Shown: piece by piece, positions 8,798 through 17,820 of the stretch | Position numbering within the stretch: the stretch's first letter is position 1 | How the letters are laid out: each line of letters opens with the position of its first letter | Source of the DNA: Flavobacterium weaverense | Lineage (GTDB): Bacteria > Bacteroidota > Bacteroidia > Flavobacteriales > Flavobacteriaceae | DNA: 64,000 bases | Direction: 5' to 3' | NCBI RefSeq assembly: GCF_003688495.1 | Contig: NZ_REFH01000008.1 | Span: 186,001-250,000, forward strand | Made by a program: the position numbers and the translations under genes | The notes under the pieces: generated by a model | What the model was told of the DNA's origin: nothing | Seen by the model: the letters and a program-made list of their open reading frames with translations, nothing else | Database searches by the model: none

Positions 8798-9712
8798 TCA
8801 TTCAACAATCTTAATCCAATTAACTGGATTTTCTAATACTTGAATTAATTTTTCTTCTTCGCTTCCTGGTTCTGGATGATGATCGTAAACCCATTGAACA
8901 TGTGGTGGTAAACTCATCAAGATACTTTCAATTCGACCATTGGTTTTTAAACCAAATAAAGTGCCTTTATCGTGAACTAAATTGAACTCTACATAACGGC
9001 CACGACGAATTTCTTGCCAAGTTTTTTGAGCTTCTGTAAATGGTAAGTTTTTTCTTTTTTCAACAATGGGAACATACGCTTCTAGGAAACTATTACCCAC
9101 TTCTGAAACAAAGTTAAACCAGTTTTCCATACTCATTTCTTCGGTTGCTTTGCAATAATCGAAAAACAATCCGCCAATTCCACGAGCTTCAAAACGATGT
9201 GTATTCCAGAAATAAGCGTCACATTGCTTTTTATACTTTGGATAAAACTCTGGATTATGTTTATCACAAGCTGTTTTACAAGTCTGATGAAAATGAGTTG
9301 CATCTTCTTCGAACAAATAATAAGGCGTAAGATCTTGTCCGCCACCAAACCAACTGTTGATTACATTTCCAGCATCGTCATACATTTCGAAATAGCGCCA
9401 GTTAGCATGAACCGTTGGTACCATTGGACTCTTTGGATGAATAACTAAACTTAATCCGCAGGCGAAAAAATCAGCTTCTCCTACGTTGAACAGTTTTTGC
9501 ATGCTGTCTGGCAGTTTTCCGTGAACTGCTGAAATATTAACACCGCCTTTTTCAAAAACATTTCCATTTTCGATTACACGAGTTCTTCCTCCGCCACCTT
9601 CTGGGCGTTCCCAAATGTCTTCTCGGAATTTAGCTTTTCCGTCAACTGCTTCTAGTCCTGCAACGATTTGATCTTGTAAGTTTTGGATGTATGCGTAAAA
9701 TTTATTTTTCAT
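8798..9712 (-). CDS. hemF: Oxygen-dependent coproporphyrinogen III oxidase
   Basis: Aerobic enzyme that decarboxylates two propionates of coproporphyrinogen III to give protoporphyrinogen IX. At 304 residues it is full length. Typical HemF segments are FFACGLSLVIHPKSPMVPTV, HANWRYFE, WFGGGQDLTPYY and RRGRYVEFNLVHDKGTLFGL. Its start overlaps the end of the GNAT gene by 11 bp, so the two are translationally coupled. Presence of HemF rather than HemN here fits an aerobic organism. Confidence 0.97.
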   Translation of the reverse strand: MKNKFYAYIQNLQDQIVAGLEAVDGKAKFREDIWERPEGGGGRTRVIENGNVFEKGGVNISAVHGKLPDSMQKLFNVGEADFFACGLSLVIHPKSPMVPTVHANWRYFEMYDDAGNVINSWFGGGQDLTPYYLFEEDATHFHQTCKTACDKHNPEFYPKYKKQCDAYFWNTHRFEARGIGGLFFDYCKATEEMSMENWFNFVSEVGNSFLEAYVPIVEKRKNLPFTEAQKTWQEIRRGRYVEFNLVHDKGTLFGLKTNGRIESILMSLPPHVQWVYDHHPEPGSEEEKLIQVLENPVNWIKIVE

Positions 9713-10238
9713 TATTCAATTCATATAATTCCATGTCTAATGGAGTTTCATTTATTGGAGTGAATTCATTTTTTAATATTTTATTCCAAATAAAACCATT
9801 ATTCAAAGCCACTTTTACACTTCCAATATTCGTTTTATGAGCACTAATTTGAAGCTTTTTTAATTTCAATTCATTAAAAGCATAATTAGATAGCGCTTTA
9901 ACAGCTTTGGTACTTAAACCTTTTTCTTCATAAAAACCTCTAATACAGTAGGCTAATTCACCTAAACCAGCTGTCCAATCTATCTTTTTAATTATAACCA
10001 AACCTACGATTGTTTGGGAATCATTAGCTCTAATTGCAAATGTGAAGTTTGTTCTCTTTTCCATTTCGCTATTTTTTACTTCAATATATTCTTTGGATTT
10101 TTCGAGCGTTTCATTATTTGAGAGCGTTACTGGAAAGAAAACTTTAAATCTTTCTTTGTTCTCCATCATAAATTGATGCAATTTTTGTGCATCATCTTGC
10201 TTCAATTTATCTAGAATAAAATTTTCAGTAACAACCAT
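9702..10238 (-). CDS. GNAT-family N-acetyltransferase (RimJ/RimL-like)
   Basis: Acetyl-CoA-dependent N-acetyltransferase of 178 residues, of the RimJ/RimL type that acetylates protein N-termini or small amines. The fold is suggested by FTFAIRANDSQTIVGLVIIK, GELAYCIRGFYEEKGLSTKA (acetyl-CoA loop region) and the C-terminal LQISAHKTNIGSVKVALNNG, where family members carry the xxNxxSxxvxek pattern. It is embedded in the haem operon, 4 bp downstream of a hypothetical gene and overlapping hemF by 11 bp. Its substrate is unknown, and a link to haem synthesis is only positional. Confidence 0.85.
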   Translation of the reverse strand: MVVTENFILDKLKQDDAQKLHQFMMENKERFKVFFPVTLSNNETLEKSKEYIEVKNSEMEKRTNFTFAIRANDSQTIVGLVIIKKIDWTAGLGELAYCIRGFYEEKGLSTKAVKALSNYAFNELKLKKLQISAHKTNIGSVKVALNNGFIWNKILKNEFTPINETPLDMELYELNNEK

Positions 10239-10242
10239 GACT

Positions 10243-10620
10243 TTAATTGGCTTTCGCCAAAGCTATTTTAGTCGAGATTCCGAAAGAAAAAGTCTTAGTT
10301 TCTTTTTGAATATTCTCGTAAATCGCAATTGCTTTTTCAACTAAACAAAATGGATTTTCTTTTGATATAGCAATTAAAAAATCAGCAAATTGTTCTTGCT
10401 GACTCCAATCAAATTTTAACCGTTGTAATAAATCAAGTAATTCATTTTGACTACTTGTAATTATGACTTCTGTTGTCAATCCGAGATTAGTTAAATGATT
10501 GTCGATAACACTTGTGTCTTCAATATTCCAAAACTTTGGTACAAAAACAAAAGAAAGCAAAGTCTTTAGCACATTGTCTATTCGTTCGCTTTCTTTATCT
10601 TTTAATCCTTTGTTTAACAT
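10243..10620 (-). CDS. Hypothetical protein in haem operon
   Basis: A 125-residue soluble protein with no signal peptide or membrane segment. The sequence looks helical (KDKESERIDNVLKTLLSFVF, NELLDLLQRLKFDWSQQEQF), with no cysteine cluster or catalytic motif I can name. It is tightly packed, 5 bp after hemE and 4 bp before the GNAT gene, so it is surely part of the same transcript. I do not recognise the family. Position suggests coexpression with haem synthesis rather than any particular role. Confidence 0.75.
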   Translation of the reverse strand: MLNKGLKDKESERIDNVLKTLLSFVFVPKFWNIEDTSVIDNHLTNLGLTTEVIITSSQNELLDLLQRLKFDWSQQEQFADFLIAISKENPFCLVEKAIAIYENIQKETKTFSFGISTKIALAKAN

Positions 10621-10625
10621 TTAAA

Positions 10626-11651
10626 CTAGATGTTGTATTCTTTTACTGCATCGATAAATGCTTTTGCGTGATCTACAGGAATGTTTGGTAAAATCCCATG
10701 ACCTAAGTTCACGATGTATTTATCTTTCCCGAATTCGTCAATCATTTCGTGCACCATTTTCTTGATCACAGGAATAGGTGATAATAATCTTGATGGATCA
10801 AAATTTCCTTGTAAAGTAATTTTTCCTCCTGATAAATATCTTGCATTCCTTGGTGAACAAGTCCAGTCTACTCCTAATGCTGAAGCTCTACTTTTACCCA
10901 TTTCGCCTAGAGCAAACCAACATCCTTTTCCGAAAACAATAACTGGTGCGTCATCAGCTAAAGCTTCAACGATTTGGTTGATGTATTTCCAAGAAAATTC
11001 TTGATAGTCAGCTGGAGAAAGCATTCCACCCCAAGAGTCAAAAACTTGAACGGCATTTACTCCTGCTTTTACTTTTTCTTTAAGATATAGAATAGTCGTA
11101 TCTGTAATTTTTTGCAATAAGACGTGAGCAGCTTCTGGATATTGGAAACAAAATCCTTTAGCTTTATCAAAACTTTTAGATCCTTGACCTTCTACGGCAT
11201 AGCACATAATTGTCCACGGCGAACCAGCAAAACCAATTAACGGAACCTCATCATTCAACATTTCTTTAGTCAATTTGATGGCATCCATCACATATCCTAA
11301 AGTTTCATGAATATCTGGAACAATAACGCGTTCTACATCTTGAATTGTACGAATTGGATTTGGTACAAACGGACCAAAATTTTCTTTCATTATAACTTCA
11401 AGTCCCATTGCTTGTGGCACCACCAAAATATCAGAGAATAAAATCGCAGCATCTGGAGCAATTCTACGGATAGGTTGTACAGTAATTTCAGCAGCAATTT
11501 CAGGGGTTCTACAACGCGTGAAGAAATCATATTTATCACGTAATGCAATAAATTCAGGTAAATATCTTCCAGCTTGACGCATCATCCATACTGGCGGACG
11601 ATCAACTGTTTCTCCTTTTAGTGCTTTTAAAAATAGGTCGTTCTTAATCAT
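10626..11651 (-). CDS. hemE: Uroporphyrinogen decarboxylase
   Basis: Cytoplasmic enzyme removing four carboxyl groups from uroporphyrinogen III to give coproporphyrinogen III. Full length at 341 residues. Signature segments are [16 protein letters not shown] near the N-terminus (arginines binding the substrate), [13 protein letters not shown] in the middle, and [17 protein letters not shown] near the C-terminus. It lies 61 bp downstream of hemD and 5 bp upstream of the next gene in the same direction. Confidence 0.98.
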   Translation of the reverse strand: MIKNDLFLKALKGETVDRPPVWMMRQAGRYLPEFIALRDKYDFFTRCRTPEIAAEITVQPIRRIAPDAAILFSDILVVPQAMGLEVIMKENFGPFVPNPIRTIQDVERVIVPDIHETLGYVMDAIKLTKEMLNDEVPLIGFAGSPWTIMCYAVEGQGSKSFDKAKGFCFQYPEAAHVLLQKITDTTILYLKEKVKAGVNAVQVFDSWGGMLSPADYQEFSWKYINQIVEALADDAPVIVFGKGCWFALGEMGKSRASALGVDWTCSPRNARYLSGGKITLQGNFDPSRLLSPIPVIKKMVHEMIDEFGKDKYIVNLGHGILPNIPVDHAKAFIDAVKEYNI

Positions 11652-11712
11652 AATTTATTGTCTTAAAGCGTTTTCATTATTATTAATTGTTTAGATCATC
11701 TCTAAACAGTCA

Positions 11713-12369
11713 TTATCTATATTCAGCAATTACTTCTTCAATCACATCTTCAATTGTAGGTTGTGTAGCAACTATTACATTTTTAGTTATTCCCTCTAAA
11801 GCGCTTGAGGTTGTTGTTCCAATACAAAAACAAGTCTCGTTTTTAATCTTATTCTCTTTCAAATAACTTTCGATTCCAGAAGGACTAAAGAATAAAATTG
11901 CTTCAACAGGCGTTTTAATTTTCTGAGGTGTCAGCGTTGTTTCGTAAACTTGAATTTCGTTGAACTTTATTTTAGCTTCTTTCAAAGCTTTTGGCAAAGT
12001 CTCTCTTCTTAAGTTACCACTAAAAAAAGTGTAGCTTTCACTAGCATAAATTAAAGTAATTATTTCTGCTAAATCCTCTGCGTAACCCGTGTAAGCGACA
12101 ACATTGTAGCCACTTTCTGAAAGCATAATTTTGGTTTTTAAACCTACGCAAAAAACATTTTTGGATTTTAATGCTTCAGCTTTTGGATCCAATAAAAAAC
12201 TTTGCACTGCATTTTGACTAGTAAAAATCAAATTCTCATTAATTTCATTTAATTTAAACGGATTGCTTTGCGTTTTTATAAAATCGACTTCAACAACATT
12301 GAAATTAGCATTTACCAAAGCTTCTTTTTGATCTTTTAAAAGTGTCCTTGTAGATAGTATCTGAATCAT
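11713..12369 (-). CDS. hemD: Uroporphyrinogen-III synthase
   Basis: Cyclises hydroxymethylbilane to uroporphyrinogen III with inversion of ring D. HemD is poorly conserved. At 218 residues it has the right size, the two-lobed pattern LIFTSQNAVQSFL in lobe one and ILFFSPSGIESYL in lobe two, and CFCIGTTTSSAL near the end. Its position between potassium-transporter genes and hemE in the haem operon supports the call. Its start lies 3 bp after the end of the ktrA-like gene, so it is cotranscribed with that gene. Confidence 0.9.
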   Translation of the reverse strand: MIQILSTRTLLKDQKEALVNANFNVVEVDFIKTQSNPFKLNEINENLIFTSQNAVQSFLLDPKAEALKSKNVFCVGLKTKIMLSESGYNVVAYTGYAEDLAEIITLIYASESYTFFSGNLRRETLPKALKEAKIKFNEIQVYETTLTPQKIKTPVEAILFFSPSGIESYLKENKIKNETCFCIGTTTSSALEGITKNVIVATQPTIEDVIEEVIAEYR

Positions 12370-12372
12370 TTT

Positions 12373-13080
12373 TTAACTTCTTTTTTGGTATTCTTCTTGA
12401 CCCAAACAGTAGGTTTCTATATCTTTATTGTATCCGTAAACCACTAAAATATCATCTTCTAGAATAACAGTTAATGGAGCGGGACGACCTATTGATTCTT
12501 TTATAATAGATTTTTTGCCTATTAAATTTTTCTTTTCTCTCTTTCGAATAATAGTAATCAAAGTTAATCGATATTTATCGATGGTATCTAATTCAGCTAA
12601 TGTTTTACCAAAGAATTCTGGTTTTGCCTTAACTTCCGATATGGTGTAATTATCATCTAACTGATAATTTTCTAAAGTAGATTTAAAATTGATTTGCTTG
12701 GTCAATCGATCTGCTGATTCCTGCTCTGGATGAACAATACTATGGATTCCCATAGCCTCAAGAACCGTATCGTGGATAGGTGACAACGCTCTACTGATAA
12801 TTTTCACATCGCTCAATTTTTTAATAATGGCAGTCGTGATAATGGCGGCACCTTCATTTTCTCCAATAGCGACCACTACTTTATCAGTGTCCTTTAAAGG
12901 TAATGCTTCGTATGACAGCTCGTTAGTAGAATCCATGGCAATAGCATGCGAAATTTTATCTTTTACAAGATTTACTTTCTCAATATTTTTATCTACACCA
13001 ATAACTTCATTTCCTGTTTCGGTTAGGCTTATAGCCAATGACATTCCGAAATTTCCTAAACCAAAAACGATTATTTTCAT
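12373..13080 (-). CDS. ktrA: KtrA/TrkA-type potassium channel regulatory subunit
   Basis: Cytoplasmic gating ring subunit of a Ktr/Trk potassium uptake system. The 235-residue single RCK layout matches KtrA rather than the double-domain TrkA. The N-terminal Rossmann motif FGLGNFGMSLA, with the acidic residue in VIGVDKN, binds nucleotide (NAD(H) or ATP/ADP). A C-terminal RCK_C half follows (YTISEVKAKPEFFGKTLAEL). It lies 10 bp downstream of the transmembrane subunit gene and 3 bp upstream of hemD, in the middle of the haem operon. Confidence 0.93.
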   Translation of the reverse strand: MKIIVFGLGNFGMSLAISLTETGNEVIGVDKNIEKVNLVKDKISHAIAMDSTNELSYEALPLKDTDKVVVAIGENEGAAIITTAIIKKLSDVKIISRALSPIHDTVLEAMGIHSIVHPEQESADRLTKQINFKSTLENYQLDDNYTISEVKAKPEFFGKTLAELDTIDKYRLTLITIIRKREKKNLIGKKSIIKESIGRPAPLTVILEDDILVVYGYNKDIETYCLGQEEYQKRS

Positions 13081-13090
13081 CTAAACAAGT

Positions 13091-14833
13091 TTAGTTAATT
13101 AATATATTTTCCCGCGGATATTCGTAAAACTGATGATTCAATCTTCGTAATAATCCTACCATTAAATTCAGCATTCCTATACGGCCAATAAACATAGTGA
13201 GAATGATCACAAACTTACTCGGCTCACTAAGCGTTGGAGTAAAATTAATACTCGATCCTACAGTGCTGTAAGCTGAAAAACATTCGAAAGCTACTGTTAA
13301 TATTGATGTTCCTTCTGGTTCAAAAATTAATACCCCCATTATAGAAAGACCAATCGTAATCAACGAGATCGATAAAATAGCAAATGCACGAGAAGTAGAA
13401 TCTGCTGATATTCTACGACCAAATAATTGAATTCTACCTTTCCCTCTTGCTACTGCAACAATATTTAATGTCGCTAATGCAAAAGTACTCGTTTTTATTC
13501 CACCGGCAGTTGAGGCTGGCGAACCACCTATCCACATAAGAAAAATAATAAAAAGTAAGGATGGAACACCCATTTCTGCATAATCAGTTGCGCTAAAACC
13601 AGCTGTTCTAGGTGATACTGCATTAAATGCTGCTGCTGTTATTTTTCCGAAAACAGTATCGTGTTGTAGCAAAGTGTGATTGTACTCTGAAATATATAGA
13701 AATATAGAACCTCCTACTAATAATATAAAAGTAGTATAAAGTACTATTCTAGTATTTAAAGTAATGATCCTAACCTTTTTATGAATTATCTTTTTATCAA
13801 AAAGTTCAAAAACATAAGTCTTCCAATATTGAAAGAAGTTAAAAACAATATTGTGACCTAAACCACCCAAAATAATCATTAGCATCAAAATCCACTGTAG
13901 GTAATAATTGAACTTAACTGTTGTGTTTAAAATTCCTCCCGGTAAAGTTGAAAATCCTGCATTACAAAAAGCTGATATAGAGTGAAATATCGAAAAGTAT
14001 AATTTATGCTCAATAATAGGGTTTTCGATAATGGATGAATAAATAAACAATGCTCCAACTAATTCAACAGCTAGTGTAAATATAACAACGTTAAGAGCTG
14101 CTCTAAAAACATCTCTTAGGCCTTCATTAGCAATAAAATCTCGTGTATTTAAGCCTTCTTTAAACGAAGAACTTCCTCTAAAGAAGAATGCAAAGAATGA
14201 CGTAAAAGTTAAAATTCCAATTCCTCCTAATTGAATTAAAACTATAATAATCGATTGGCCTATAATTGTGAAATCTTCTGCGGTATCAACGACAGTTAAA
14301 CCAGTTACGCAAACAGCGCTTGTAGCAGTAAAAAGTGCATTAGTAAAAGTAATTGAGCCTGTCGTGGCACTGGGAAGCATTAATAAGAAGGCACCAATTA
14401 AAACTAAAATCATAAAACTCCCTACAAAAACGATGGCGGGATTAAAGTAAATGTCATAGATATGACGAACAAATACCATTAATCGAAGCAAGAAGTAAAA
14501 GATAAGACCTCCTTCAATAACTGGTTTGATTTTCTGTAAGACGTAATAAGAGGGTAATGTGCTATTTACAAACCAAGTTATAGCAGAAAGCACTAGAAGA
14601 AATGATAGAATAATCATGTTGATTAAAACCACCTTCTTATTGCTTTTGAATGTGTAATTGTAATATTTGAAGGAGTTAAAACCTAACAATCCTACTGAAA
14701 GTACGATTAATGCAATTACATGAGGTGAGTTATAATTATCCTGAAAATCATATCCAAAATCAAAAACTATAAATAGCAGAACTATAATATCAAAAAAGCG
14801 ATACAAATAATTGAGTAGGGATTCTTTTTTCAT
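13091..14833 (-). CDS. ktrB: TrkH/KtrB-family potassium transporter subunit
   Basis: Inner-membrane K+ translocating subunit. It has 580 residues, longer than typical KtrB because of about four extra N-terminal hydrophobic segments (roughly residues 1-130). The four selectivity-filter loops are visible in order: AVCVTGLTVVDT, SAFCNAGFSTLPG, AVSPRTAGFSATDY and SAYSTVGSSINFT. All four contain the central glycine. It starts 12 bp after hemC ends and is followed 10 bp later by the ktrA-like gene, so transporter and haem genes share a transcript. Na+ or H+ coupling cannot be told from sequence. Confidence 0.93.
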   Translation of the reverse strand: MKKESLLNYLYRFFDIIVLLFIVFDFGYDFQDNYNSPHVIALIVLSVGLLGFNSFKYYNYTFKSNKKVVLINMIILSFLLVLSAITWFVNSTLPSYYVLQKIKPVIEGGLIFYFLLRLMVFVRHIYDIYFNPAIVFVGSFMILVLIGAFLLMLPSATTGSITFTNALFTATSAVCVTGLTVVDTAEDFTIIGQSIIIVLIQLGGIGILTFTSFFAFFFRGSSSFKEGLNTRDFIANEGLRDVFRAALNVVIFTLAVELVGALFIYSSIIENPIIEHKLYFSIFHSISAFCNAGFSTLPGGILNTTVKFNYYLQWILMLMIILGGLGHNIVFNFFQYWKTYVFELFDKKIIHKKVRIITLNTRIVLYTTFILLVGGSIFLYISEYNHTLLQHDTVFGKITAAAFNAVSPRTAGFSATDYAEMGVPSLLFIIFLMWIGGSPASTAGGIKTSTFALATLNIVAVARGKGRIQLFGRRISADSTSRAFAILSISLITIGLSIMGVLIFEPEGTSILTVAFECFSAYSTVGSSINFTPTLSEPSKFVIILTMFIGRIGMLNLMVGLLRRLNHQFYEYPRENILIN

Positions 14834-14845
14834 AATGAGATAAAA

Positions 14846-15766
14846 TTACTTTTTTAAATCATTGCGAATACTTTCCATCAAACTAATTCCGCCGTTATCT
14901 AAAATTTCCTTAGCGCAATTATATCCTAATTTTTTCCAATCCTCCAATGGAACGGTTTTATTAATCTCTAATTTTTCTTTTCCGTCTAAAGAAAATAATA
15001 CACCTTTAAATATGATATCATCATCTTGCATTATTGCTAAAGCTCCTATTGGAGCTGTACAACCACCTTCAAGAGTCTTCAAAAATTGTCTTTCAATATG
15101 AGTACAAACTTCTGTTTCTATATCGTTTAATTCGGCAGCGGCATCTCGACAAAATTCATCATTTGCCATTGCAACAATTACCATTGCTCCTTGAGCCGGT
15201 GCTGGAATCATCCAGTCTAAATTGATATAATTAGATGGTTTGATGTTAATTCTTTCTAATCCAGCAGCGGCAAAAACAGCTCCGTTCCAGTCACTTTCCT
15301 CTAATTTTTTCATCCTTGTATTCACGTTTCCACGCAAATCAACAACTTTGTGTGTAGGATATTTATTGAGCCATTGTGCTTGACGGCGTAAACTACCCGT
15401 TGCAATTGTTCCCTCTGATTTTAGAAAATCAAGATTGCCTTTATGAACTAAAATATCAAGCGTATTCGCTCTTTCTAGCACAGCAGCTTGAACAATTCCT
15501 GTTGGCAATGCTGTAGGAACGTCTTTCATGGAATGCACCGCGATATCTACTTGACCATTAATCATGGCGATATCTAATGTTTTCGTAAAAATTCCAGTAA
15601 TTCCTAATTCGTAGAGTGGTTTATCGAGAAGAATGTCTCCTTGTGATTTTACTGCAGTAATTTCAGTTTTATAACCTAAATCGTTTAATTTTTTTTCAAC
15701 TGTATGGGCTTGCCAAAGTGCTAATTCACTATCTCTGGTTCCTATGCGTATTGTTTTTTCGACCAC
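14846..15766 (-). CDS. hemC: Hydroxymethylbilane synthase (porphobilinogen deaminase)
   Basis: Polymerises four porphobilinogens into hydroxymethylbilane. Full length at 306 residues. IRIGTRDSELALWQA at the N-terminus, HSMKDVPTALPTG with substrate-binding residues, and the dipyrromethane-cofactor cysteine in LEGGCTAPIGALA (about C236) are all present. It follows hemA after 59 bp and precedes the potassium-transporter pair by 12 bp. Confidence 0.98.
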   Translation of the reverse strand: MVEKTIRIGTRDSELALWQAHTVEKKLNDLGYKTEITAVKSQGDILLDKPLYELGITGIFTKTLDIAMINGQVDIAVHSMKDVPTALPTGIVQAAVLERANTLDILVHKGNLDFLKSEGTIATGSLRRQAQWLNKYPTHKVVDLRGNVNTRMKKLEESDWNGAVFAAAGLERINIKPSNYINLDWMIPAPAQGAMVIVAMANDEFCRDAAAELNDIETEVCTHIERQFLKTLEGGCTAPIGALAIMQDDDIIFKGVLFSLDGKEKLEINKTVPLEDWKKLGYNCAKEILDNGGISLMESIRNDLKK

Positions 15767-15825
15767 GTTTTATTTAATTTTACAACAGTTTTAATAACTT
15801 ATTAAAGTTTTTTCAATCTGTTATA

Positions 15826-17085
15826 TTACGAAAAATATTTTTCTTGCTCTAACTGAAATACTTTTTCAATCCATTCAATTCCTTCATCCATTGATTCTCC
15901 ATCTTTTAGATGATTCACAAAATGTTTAGTGATTTTTTGAATGATGCGATTGCTTATTAGTTCAGCTTGTTCTTCATGAAAATTTGATATTTTCTTCCTT
16001 TGAAAATTCAACTCGCCATCTTTAATAGAATTTAATTTTTCTTTTAAAGCTTGGATAGTTGGTGCAAATTTTCTGTTTTTATTCCAAGAATCAAATTCCT
16101 CTTTAATTTCCTCAATAATTGCTTCTGCTCGTGGAATGTGTTGCTTTCTATTTTCCAATGTTTCATCTGTAATTTGCGACAGTTGATCCATGTGAATTAG
16201 AGTAACTCCTTCTATATCTTTTACGTTCTCGTTTACATTTTTAGGTATTGATAAATCTAAAATTAACAACGGTTTTTTTAAATTTAAAAGAGTTTTATCG
16301 ATCGTAGGATTTTGCGCTCCAGTTGCAACAACTACAACATCAGCTTTTTGTAGCTCTAATTGTAAGTCGGCGTAATCTTTTACAACAACATTCAATTTTT
16401 TAGCTAATTTTTCTGCCTTATCTTTTGTACGATTAATTAAAGTAATCTGACTGTGCTTAGTATGTTTTACTAAATTCTCACAAGTATTTCTTCCAATTTT
16501 CCCTGTTCCAAAAAGTAAAATATTTTTATTAGCAATTTCTTCAACATTTTTAAAAATGTATTGAACAGATGCAAATGAAACAGATGTTGCACCAGAAGAT
16601 ATATCAGTTTGGGTTTTAATTCTTTTACTCGCTTGAATAACTGAGTTTACTAAACGATCCATAAACGTATTGATCAAACCGTTAGATTTACTTAAATTAA
16701 AAGCATTTCTAATCTGGCTAATAATCTCAAAATCACCTAGAATTTGACTGTCTAATCCTGTACCTACGCGAAACATGTGATTAATAGCTTCATGATTTTT
16801 ATATATGTAAGCAACTTCTTGAAACTCTTCTACAGAACCTTTACTATTTTCACAAAGTAATTTGATTAATTCATAAGGATGCTTCGCAAAGCCATATATT
16901 TCAGTTCTATTACAAGTAGAAGTAACAATAAGTGATTCGATACCTTCTGCCTCCGCTTGCATTAATAATACAGATTGCGCATGCGCATCTAAGCTAAATT
17001 TTCCTCGGATTGTTGCATCTGCTTTTTTGTAACTTAAACCTAAAGCATAGAAAGTGCTATTTCTGGACATGTTGAATTTTTCCAT
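15826..17085 (-). CDS. hemA: Glutamyl-tRNA reductase
   Basis: First committed step of C5-pathway haem synthesis: NADPH-dependent reduction of glutamyl-tRNA to glutamate-1-semialdehyde. At 419 residues it is full length. The catalytic cysteine sits in TSTCNRTEIYG (about C58), and the NADPH fold in LLFGTGKIGRNTCEN. The C-terminal dimerisation helix is present. The ATG at 17085 was kept, although an internal ATG five codons on is possible. As the first gene of the minus-strand haem cluster it has a good promoter-like sequence 27 bp upstream. The partner hemL is not in the window. Confidence 0.97.
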   Translation of the reverse strand: MEKFNMSRNSTFYALGLSYKKADATIRGKFSLDAHAQSVLLMQAEAEGIESLIVTSTCNRTEIYGFAKHPYELIKLLCENSKGSVEEFQEVAYIYKNHEAINHMFRVGTGLDSQILGDFEIISQIRNAFNLSKSNGLINTFMDRLVNSVIQASKRIKTQTDISSGATSVSFASVQYIFKNVEEIANKNILLFGTGKIGRNTCENLVKHTKHSQITLINRTKDKAEKLAKKLNVVVKDYADLQLELQKADVVVVATGAQNPTIDKTLLNLKKPLLILDLSIPKNVNENVKDIEGVTLIHMDQLSQITDETLENRKQHIPRAEAIIEEIKEEFDSWNKNRKFAPTIQALKEKLNSIKDGELNFQRKKISNFHEEQAELISNRIIQKITKHFVNHLKDGESMDEGIEWIEKVFQLEQEKYFS

Positions 17086-17111
17086 ATTATACTTTTCTTA
17101 AAAAAGTTCTA

Positions 17112-17143
17112 CAAAATTATTGTTAACTATTTTATTAAAACAA
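17112..17143 (-). promoter_or_regulatory. Candidate promoter of the hemA operon
   Basis: On the minus strand TAATTTTG (17112-17119) matches the Bacteroidota -7 box TAnnTTTG, and TTG (17141-17143) lies 21 bases upstream. A transcript from here would carry hemA, hemC, the potassium transporter and onward. Confidence 0.55.
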
Positions 17144-17748
17144 CGCTGGAAGTGCTTTTTGTATCGCTGAGAGATATTTTGATCAAAAATACTAATTACA
17201 AAAGAAGTTATATCTGAAAATAGAGTGAAATAAGGGTAAATACATTCGATTATGTAGAATAATTCTAAATAAGAGATTCGATTTTTTTATTAAATTTTTA
17301 ATAAAAACATCGCTTAGAGTGCTTTATAATAATGTTAATAATTATTTTCAACATTGTCATTTTTAAAAATAGTAATCGAAATTGTATCTCTAAATAGATG
17401 AATTATTTGTGCCTAAAACATTTTAAAAAATTAATTTATTTAAAATTATAACTCATTAAAATTAAATTGATTTTAGTTATAATAAACTAATTAGAAAACT
17501 ATTTTTAAATAAAAACACTACCTAATTGAATAGCGTTTTTAATGTCAAAAACTAATTATTTTTAAACTGTTGGTTTTCTGATAGATTCTAACACAACAAC
17601 AATGTCATTGTATAATTCAATATTAGCTTTAATAGTATTTCGCAGATATAATTGGAAAAAGACAGTTTTACCACATCTACTAATTTTAGTAATAATTAAA
17701 CATTCTATAAATTTAGAAGGAAGTAAAGGTTTAACCACATAAAAGATT
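17144..17748. other. Long AT-rich noncoding gap between hemA and the AraC gene
   Basis: The divergent gap spans 17086-17820, the second-longest gene-free non-repeat stretch after the tandem array region. It is very AT-rich. I see no RNA gene, no convincing inverted repeat and no conserved frame, apart from a chance-sized 46-codon frame at 17602-17742. It must hold the control regions of the hemA operon and the AraC-type regulator. Confidence 0.5.
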
Positions 17749-17756
17749 TAATTTTG
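17749..17756 (+). promoter_or_regulatory. Candidate -7 box for the AraC-type regulator gene
   Basis: TAATTTTG matches TAnnTTTG and lies 65 bp before the ATG. No clear TTG is found at the right distance upstream, so this is weak. Confidence 0.3.
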
Positions 17757-17820
17757 AAGGTCGGAATGGAATCTTAGATTAGAAGAGATTCTTTCGAACA
17801 GAATAAAAAAAATTTAAAAG

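Noticed and set aside
10243..10620. Naming the hypothetical protein in the haem operon as a haem enzyme, such as hemL or hemG
   Set aside because: At 125 residues it is too short, and no cofactor-binding or catalytic motif is visible.
17602..17742. 46-codon frame in the hemA-araC gap
   Set aside because: Its length is expected by chance in such AT-rich DNA. There is no promoter at the right place and no recognisable domain.
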